DNA of 64,000 bases from positions 3,177,001 to 3,241,000 of the forward strand of contig OU015673.1 of NCBI GenBank assembly GCA_907165275.2, in the 5' to 3' direction. The number at the start of each line of letters is the position of its first letter. Within the stretch, counting starts at the first letter, position 1. Under the pieces are notes generated by a model. The model was given only the letters and a program-made list of their open reading frames with translations, did no database searches and was not told the origin of the DNA. The translations under genes and the position numbers were made by a program. The DNA comes from Zygaena filipendulae (taxonomy: Eukaryota > Arthropoda > Insecta > Lepidoptera > Zygaenidae). Below are positions 60,901-64,000 of this stretch, in pieces.

Positions 60901-62473
60901 ATTATAGTTTTTGGAAATACCTATTTATTTTTAAATTCGTAATATAATAATTATTTGATCAAACTTGATTTATAGATCAATCTAACAAATACCTACATAC
61001 ATAGATAAGCACCTGTCTTCAGGAGAGATATGCAGATATAGACTATGGATTTGCTATAAGCCTTACACAGCTTTGCTTTGTTACCATTGGCAATCCTTCT
61101 TACACATGCCCATCTCTAAATATTTGCTAAAGTAAAATACATGTAATTGCTAATAAAAAAACATACCTATCTGTCCCTGTTCGTTTGGATATTTCCTGGG
61201 CCGTCCCCTCATCCGAGGCTTGGGTGCTTTAGTGACGACTGCATTACCCGTTGTCTTTGTAAGTGTCCTAGTCCACTGTGACTGAGGATCATGCTCCACT
61301 GGCAACTCATATTGTAGGAGCAGACCATTCTCTTGCTTTATTGTTATAGTTTCTGTCTCCACCTCTATAAAATGTTATTTAAATACATATAATATTAACG
61401 TAACAAGAGCACAACAAGACATCAGTTACTTTTTTTAGTTACATTATAAAACAACAGCATTAAAAGGTAATATAGTCCATACTAGCATTATTTTAGGAAA
61501 GTTTTAGTTTGTCTTTCGTAAATGTCACTGTTCAGATGAGAACCTTTTTACGTTCTTATTAGTTTGTACTAAAAGGCATAATGAGCGAATTCCATTACAC
61601 TGTGGATTTGTTACCATCCATAGTTTAATAAATTTGTAAATATATTGTAATATTATTTCTTGCAATAAATACTAGTTTGACCCTCATCAACCTTCAATCA
61701 CAATGATTAATGTGGCTAAGAAGATATGTATAATTGGAACTTGAAGTGAGTGTTTATCCCAGTGCTGGTAAGCATCTCTTTTGAAGCACTGTGATTACAG
61801 GCTACCTAGTTTTAGATATCTACCTAAAACTAGGTAGCTAGCTAGTGAAGAATTATGGTAAAGTAGGAGTCTCAGCAACTTGAAAGCTTAAAATCTTTTA
61901 GTGAATAATCATGTTGCCAATTACAAACAAAATATCTTTGAATTGGCAATGGTAAAAATATATTGGTTAAATACTAACCTTGCTTTAGAGAGTTTTGAGA
62001 ATTTATTGCTGCAGAACTTGTTATGTATTCGTCGAAACATTCTTTTAGTGTTTCGTTTGATGAAATGCATTGTTGTTTAAACTGATAGGCTACTGTTAAG
62101 CGATCGACACAATTAAGGCAAATTAGCGTCGGTAGCGTATCGTTCTTCTTAATCTGAAATTTAAACAAAGTACATAATTCAAAAGTAACATTCAATAGAA
62201 ATCCACTAGTAAACAAAAATTCATAATTTTAAATTAGGGATGTCAGCAAATAACCAAAATCTACACATTTCAAGACAAAATAGCAACATTTTTATACGAA
62301 AAAATTACAGGGTGGCCATCGCAACCATTTTGTTACATGATTTTATTACATACCTGAACACCGACGCAATAAGCATACTTGTCACACAATTGTTCATTAT
62401 TTTCATCCCAATCAAAGAAAGACACCATATCTCCAGTTTCTAAGCAAACTCGACAGGTTTGTTGCCAATCCAT
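48757..62473 (-). CDS. ZAD / AT-hook / C2H2 zinc-finger transcription factor, spliced gene
   Basis: This is probably a nuclear sequence-specific DNA-binding protein. Exons in transcript order are 62473-62354, 62153-61979, 61364-61167, 60533-60393, 60032-59968, 58389-58200 region (ends 58190), 57599-57504, one of three 135-nt cassettes (54809-54675, 53072-52938 or 52259-52125), 50675-50565, 50040-49838 and 48923-48757. With one cassette the reading frame is 1,611 nt, or 536 residues plus TGA, and every junction keeps phase. Domains in order: an N-terminal ZAD (CRVC near residue 7, a second CxxC pair in exon 2), two AT-hooks (RGRPRK in exons 3 and 6), acidic linkers, five C2H2 fingers, then an acidic tail ending GGLPDLS. 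ZAD domains are known to dimerise, and ZAD-C2H2 proteins are a large insect-expanded family. All junctions are GT-AG except the GC donor of one cassette. I do not recognise the orthologue, so no symbol is given. Introns hold many MITEs. Architecture is sure; cassette usage is inferred. Confidence 0.9.
49191..49557 (+). mobile_element. Helitron-like element with internal duplication, in the last intron of the zinc-finger gene
   Basis: TCTATACTAATATTATAAAG start and GGGGGTCAGCTAG end. The block from CTCTGGATCT to the 3' hairpin is present twice (about 49266-49408 and 49409-49557), as if one copy's 3' half had been duplicated or two copies fused. Confidence 0.68.
49838..50040 (-). CDS. Zinc-finger gene exon: finger 5 and helical tail
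   Basis: After the acceptor TCGACAG it encodes [20 protein letters not shown] followed by VHH, a full C2H2 finger. A basic, probably helical segment ([18 protein letters not shown]) follows, then the hydrophobic stretch [20 protein letters not shown]. The donor is G|GTACGT. The exon is strongly GC-rich and leaves long but spurious open frames on the other strand. Confidence 0.86.
50565..50675 (-). CDS. Zinc-finger gene exon after the cassettes: end of finger 3, finger 4
   Basis: It begins G TTG CAC after GGTCCGCAG, supplying the last histidine of finger 3 whichever cassette precedes. Linker MGVRPY, then finger 4 ([22 protein letters not shown]) and the linker TGEKKYS. It ends TC|GTGAGT in phase 2. 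Contact positions of finger 4 are Y/Y/V/N. Confidence 0.87.
50769..51049. mobile_element. MITE family III, copy D, in the zinc-finger gene
   Basis: A worn copy in the intron between cassette C and exon 50675-50565: TTTTCAGTCCGTCGTTAGAT, GACATGTATTTTTTT and a single GACGTCAT. Ends are diverged (AGGGATGGTGCC / TAGCCTAGCCCCTA). Confidence 0.5.
52125..52259 (-). CDS. Zinc-finger cassette exon C (135 nt), candidate mutually exclusive exon
   Basis: Acceptor GCGGCCAG with a strong branch-point-like TACTAAT just upstream, donor CG|GTATGT. It encodes [17 protein letters not shown], the linker THTGEKPY (canonical TGEKP) and then [19 protein letters not shown]. Contact positions -1/2/3/6 are T/L/A/R in finger 2 and D/G/S/K in finger 3. 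It is the cassette nearest the constitutive downstream exon. The final CG plus the next exon's G gives arginine, so HERLH is restored as with A and B. Confidence 0.8.
52707..52845. mobile_element. MITE family V, copy 2, between cassette exons B and C
   Basis: CCCCCTTAGCCTAAGTTGAC at the left, CGCCAACTAGGCGGCGGGGG at the right. Interior ATTATGTCACGTGATCACAT and CATGACCACATGACATAACG as in copy 1. Confidence 0.55.
52938..53072 (-). CDS. Zinc-finger cassette exon B (135 nt), candidate mutually exclusive exon
   Basis: Acceptor GTCCAACAG, donor AG|GTGACG, the same length and phases as cassettes A and C. It encodes [17 protein letters not shown], the linker RHTGERPL and then [19 protein letters not shown]. 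Contact positions -1/2/3/6 are W/L/S/R in finger 2 and E/S/D/K in finger 3, making finger 3 of this cassette the most different of the set. The exon is very GC-rich compared with its surroundings. Confidence 0.8.
53673..53894. mobile_element. MITE family II, copy 3, between cassette exons A and B
   Basis: 222 bp with clean GGGCCCTTATTCACTATG ends. Very similar to copy 1. It sits in the intron separating two of the alternative zinc-finger cassettes. Confidence 0.7.
54112..54193. repeat. 41-bp tandem duplication with inverted CCAAT boxes
   Basis: GCCGTGATTGGCTAATTCAA + GGCCACACGCGCTAGTTACAC occurs twice in perfect tandem. Each copy carries ATTGG (CCAAT box on the minus strand, the gene's sense strand). 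Located in the intron between cassettes A and B. Confidence 0.85.
54675..54809 (-). CDS. Zinc-finger cassette exon A (135 nt), candidate mutually exclusive exon
   Basis: Acceptor GACACAG, 1 + 44 codons + 2 nt. It encodes [17 protein letters not shown], the linker RHTGVRPY and then [19 protein letters not shown]. The first half completes finger 2; the second half starts finger 3, whose last histidine is supplied by exon 50675-50565 (HERLH, H-x3-H). Predicted contact positions -1/2/3/6 are L/M/E/R for finger 2 and D/G/S/K for finger 3. The donor reads AG|GCGAGT, so a GC-AG intron is needed; no GT is available in the right phase. It is homologous over its whole length to cassettes B and C. Its frame is fully open, arguing against a decayed copy. 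Confidence 0.8.
56273..56424. repeat. Fold-back element with about 45-bp arms in the intron before the cassettes
   Basis: Left arm CCGTATTTTTGAATCGCTCG + AATTACTTTCGCACACGGAA, right arm its near-perfect inverse (TTCCGTGTGCGAAAAGTAAT, CGAGCGATTCAAAAATACGG). Ends GGG(A/G)CC. Roughly 60 bp loop. It lies in the 2.7-kb intron between exon 7 and cassette A. Confidence 0.7.
57504..57599 (-). CDS. Exon 7 of the zinc-finger gene: finger 1 and first Cys of finger 2
   Basis: The acceptor TTTCCCAG is followed by a complete C2H2 finger ([20 protein letters not shown], then RRH). A linker HLGIKPF follows, then VC, with the last two bases of the exon (AG) left over. The first cysteine of finger 2 is therefore supplied here, and the second must come from the next exon. 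That requirement is met by each of the three downstream 135-nt cassettes. The donor is CAG|GTATGT. Confidence 0.88.
57638..57726. repeat. Short inverted-repeat element in intron 6 of the zinc-finger gene
   Basis: GCCGGCAGTCTCGACAACG on the left and its exact inverse on the right. About 85 bp, immediately upstream of exon 7. Fits a very small MITE. Confidence 0.65.
57770..57930 (+). mobile_element. Repeat fragment with Helitron-like 3' end
   Basis: It begins GTCTCGCTAAAACTCGAGAA and GGCTGGACCAATTTGG and ends GGTGAAACCGCGGGGCACAG, differing from the other subtypes in its first half. It lies in the intron between exons 6 and 7 of the zinc-finger gene. Confidence 0.5.
58190..58389 (-). CDS. Exon 6 of the zinc-finger gene: second AT-hook, basic/acidic linker
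   Basis: The exon opens in phase 0 after GAATTTGCAG and leaves in phase 2 at AT|GTAAGT. It encodes KKRGRPRKN (second AT-hook, also a plausible nuclear localisation signal), then [13 protein letters not shown], and ends in a lysine- and tyrosine-rich stretch before the first finger. Two AT-hooks ahead of the finger array suggest that the protein combines loose AT-tract contact with finger-directed specificity. Confidence 0.85.
58476..58742 (-). mobile_element. tRNA-derived SINE, copy 2, in intron 5 side of the zinc-finger gene
   Basis: Reverse complement of the SINE at 1069-1335 with the same tRNA-like head, body and (ATT)n tail. The flanks read CAAATAA on both sides (58471 onward and 58743 onward), a credible target duplication. 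It lies in the intron upstream of exon 58389-58190, in the same orientation as the gene. Confidence 0.82.
59321..59863. repeat. Repeat with GGACCAAGTGCTGCCCAG ends in intron 5 of the zinc-finger gene
   Basis: GGACCAAGTGCTGCCCAG occurs at 59325 and again, with a similar following 30 bp (CATAG(T/C)ACATTATGTTCC), near 59478. An inverted match (CTGGGCAGTATTTGGTCC) stands near 59840. This suggests a terminal-repeat element with one end duplicated. Confidence 0.45.
59968..61364 (-). CDS. Exons 3-5 of the zinc-finger gene: first AT-hook and acidic linker
   Basis: Exon 3 (61364-61167) encodes a polar linker and the AT-hook core [10 protein letters not shown], which is expected to bind the AT-rich minor groove. 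Exon 4 (60533-60393) and the short exon 5 (60032-59968, 65 nt) encode acidic sequence rich in D and E (for example [10 protein letters not shown] and [15 protein letters not shown]). Acceptors read TTATAG, CCATAG and TCATAG; donors are GTATGT, GTAAAT and GTAAGT. Phases are 1, 1 and 0 at the exon ends. The linker has no catalytic motif. An activation or protein-contact role is possible but not shown by the sequence. Confidence 0.85.
60220..60350 (-). mobile_element. Degenerate Helitron-like fragment in intron 4 of the zinc-finger gene
   Basis: Minus-strand remnant: CCTTTTCTGTAACCCTAACA, GTAGTTATGGCATAAAAGCA and a CCTAATATTGTAAATGTGAG 5' end. Weak but recognisable. Confidence 0.4.
61801..61838. 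repeat. Short hairpin in intron 2 of the zinc-finger gene
   Basis: GCTACCTAGTTTTAG and CTAAAACTAGGTAGC form a 15-bp stem with an 8-nt loop (ATATCTAC). Confidence 0.75.
61979..62473 (-). CDS. Exons 1-2 of the zinc-finger gene: ZAD domain
   Basis: Exon 1 (62473-62354, 40 codons) starts at the first ATG after an AT-rich leader and begins [15 protein letters not shown], the classic CxxC opening of a zinc-finger-associated domain. It ends CAG|GTATGT. Exon 2 (62153-61979) follows the acceptor TTTCAG and carries [19 protein letters not shown], the second CxxC pair, then a helical stretch [18 protein letters not shown]. The four cysteines that bind zinc in ZAD domains are all present, and the domain occupies roughly residues 7-80. 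This part of the family mediates homodimerisation. Confidence 0.88.
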
Positions 62474-62849
62474 ATTTTAAATATTTAGACTGCAGCGTAA
62501 ACGTCGTCCAAACAACTCAAGCTTGATTAATCAAATGGATGAGTCGCCATTACAAAAAAGGCTGCATTTTTTTCACAAGCAATCACACACGTCACACACC
62601 CCGGAAGTACGTGCTGCCAACTGCTACATTTTTTTTTTTTTTTCAGCTTTTGGAGGAGGCAAAGGAATCTAAGTCCATACAGCCAGTTGAGATGTATTTC
62701 TTTTCTGAAGTTATTAACATTGAAATTCACTTCGATTAATTACTGGTACTTCTAGAAGCAAATTGTCGTAATTAGACCTTAATGAGATGTTCTGTAGGAA
62801 CGTTTATATTAAAACGATAACCTCCCAACGAACACCCCATTTCATCTTA

Positions 62850-63008
62850 TTTCACTGTTTTTACACACTGTTTATTACAAATGGATCACTATTATGCTTT
62901 TGCGCATATGTTATCAGAGGTACAGGGAAGGATATATGGAATTTTTATCGTAGAATTTTCACGGAAAGTCTGAAATTACTGCGGGTGAAACCGCGGGGTA
63001 CAGCTAGT
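62850..63008 (+). mobile_element. Helitron-like fragment upstream of the zinc-finger gene
   Basis: 3' half: GGTACAGGGAAGGATATATG, GAAATTACTGCGGGTGAAAC and an end GCGGGGTACAGCTAG. It lies between the zinc-finger gene's start and the LINE. Confidence 0.55.
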
Positions 63009-63513
63009 TAATGTCTTAATGTGACATTCATGTTTTGTTCCACGTAACATAACGTTCAAATAATAGGGTACTTGCATGAAATTTATAATAAGAAATTTTA
63101 TCAATATTTCAAAAATAGAACCTTAGAAAAAGCGTTATCGTGAAAGATTTACTAAAAAAATTTCAATAGTTTCCAAAATATTCAACTTTTAATTTTGTGA
63201 AACGGAACGTTGCAACGAAACACCAATCACAGCCAAGCTTGACACATGACGTCACTTTTATATTTTTAGAAAACATTTACCTCTTTCAGAGAAGGCAAAA
63301 GGGGACTCCGCTTTCTCGTTTGTTGTGTAGCACACGTGTTAGTGAGTTTCCATGTAATTTAGTCATAAATCGCGAGTATCTGTTTTCTTGTCGCTCTAAA
63401 AGCCTAGTTTATTAGATCAGTGTGGTGTTGGTGTAGTTATTTTTAACCTGTAAGTACGTAGTTTTAGTTTTTCTCGAAGCAAATATCAGAGTGGTCAACC
63501 ATTGCGCCTAGCA

Positions 63514-64000
63514 ATGGATGACATTAACATCCCCCCTAAACCGCCTGATCCACCAGGTAGCCCTATAGAGTTCATGGAATTATCCCATTCCATAACTCCA
63601 GTGGAGGCTCCCCTTGACTCGCGCAAAAGACCCGCGGAAGACTCCATCCCGGAAAATAACAAAAAAATATTCATTTCCCCCGAAATTGCAACTCCCTCCA
63701 TCGCATCAACTTATGTAAATCCGAGCTTTCAAGATGGCCCAAAGAAATACCATGAAGAGGATACTGGCCCCTTCCTAGTACATGTCACACGAGAAGAACC
63801 AGACTCTGCGGCTGGCACTTCTATAAGACCTATCAAATTTGGCAAATTATTGACTGACTGTAATGTTAAAAATATAGTGTGTGGAGGAGTAAAAAGTATT
63901 GGCCGTAACAGAATGTCCGTAGAATTCAAAACAGTAGTAGATGCAAATACATTTCTGGAAAACTCTCTTCTCAAAAAATATAAGTATAAAGCCTTTGTCC
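63514..64000 (+). CDS. ORF1 (gag-like) of a jockey-clade LINE, cut by the window end
   Basis: From the ATG at 63514 the frame stays open to the last base (162 codons). It starts with a proline-rich segment (MDDINIPPKPPDPPGSPIEF). Later it reads PFLVHVTREEPDS, RPIKFGKLLTDCNVKNIV, SIGRNRMSVEFKTVVDAN and LKKYKYKAFV, the order and motifs of the RNA-binding ORF1 of jockey-type non-LTR retrotransposons (zinc knuckles and the ORF2 endonuclease/RT should follow beyond the window). The likely 5' UTR is the preceding 63,190-63,513. An uninterrupted frame suggests a young copy. Confidence 0.75.
   Translation, partial: MDDINIPPKPPDPPGSPIEFMELSHSITPVEAPLDSRKRPAEDSIPENNKKIFISPEIATPSIASTYVNPSFQDGPKKYHEEDTGPFLVHVTREEPDSAAGTSIRPIKFGKLLTDCNVKNIVCGGVKSIGRNRMSVEFKTVVDANTFLENSLLKKYKYKAFV

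Overview
This window looks like an AT-rich insect chromosome segment, most probably from a moth or butterfly (Lepidoptera). The basis is short GT-AG spliced exons, ZAD zinc-finger, THAP and GT92 gene families typical of insects, and an interspersed repeat load dominated by short Helitron-like elements. These start TC(C/T)(T/A)ACTAATATTATAAA, carry a CCGCGGTTTCACCCGCG-type hairpin and end CTAG, and are familiar from lepidopteran genomes. I see no bacterial or viral gene organisation.

Layout. 1-18.3 kb: gene-poor, filled with Helitron copies, a tRNA-derived SINE inserted in one of them, and several MITE families with repeated copies. 18,660-22,503: a BEL/Pao-type LTR retrotransposon on the minus strand, with two 1,282-bp LTRs that look identical, a GTAGG target duplication and only the integrase tail left inside. 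22.5-33 kb: mostly non-coding, with several GC-richer islands carrying TAATTA/CAATTA homeodomain-type cores. 33,035-33,552 (-): exons of a THAP-domain protein. 34,386-36,080 (+): a four-exon gene for a small membrane-anchored coiled-coil protein, with a candidate alternative last exon. 39,037-43,344 (+): a seven-exon gene for a type II membrane glycosyltransferase of family GT92. 48,757-62,473 (-): a ZAD/AT-hook/C2H2 zinc-finger transcription factor whose exons I could join in phase from start codon to stop codon. 63,514 to the window end (+): the ORF1 of a jockey-type LINE, cut by the window edge.

The most interesting object is inside the zinc-finger gene. Three exons (54,675-54,809, 52,938-53,072 and 52,125-52,259, all minus) are each exactly 135 nt, have the same phase at both ends and encode homologous 45-residue cassettes. 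Each completes one finger begun by the exon before and begins one finished by the exon after. Joining two cassettes in series would destroy finger spacing, while any single cassette gives five intact fingers. They therefore look like tandemly duplicated, mutually exclusive exons that swap the DNA-contact residues of fingers 2 and 3. One of them has a GC rather than GT donor.

The four protein-coding genes show no evident shared pathway. They are separated by repeats, as usual in such genomes. All exon joins are inferred from splice consensus and reading phase alone. No transcript evidence was available.
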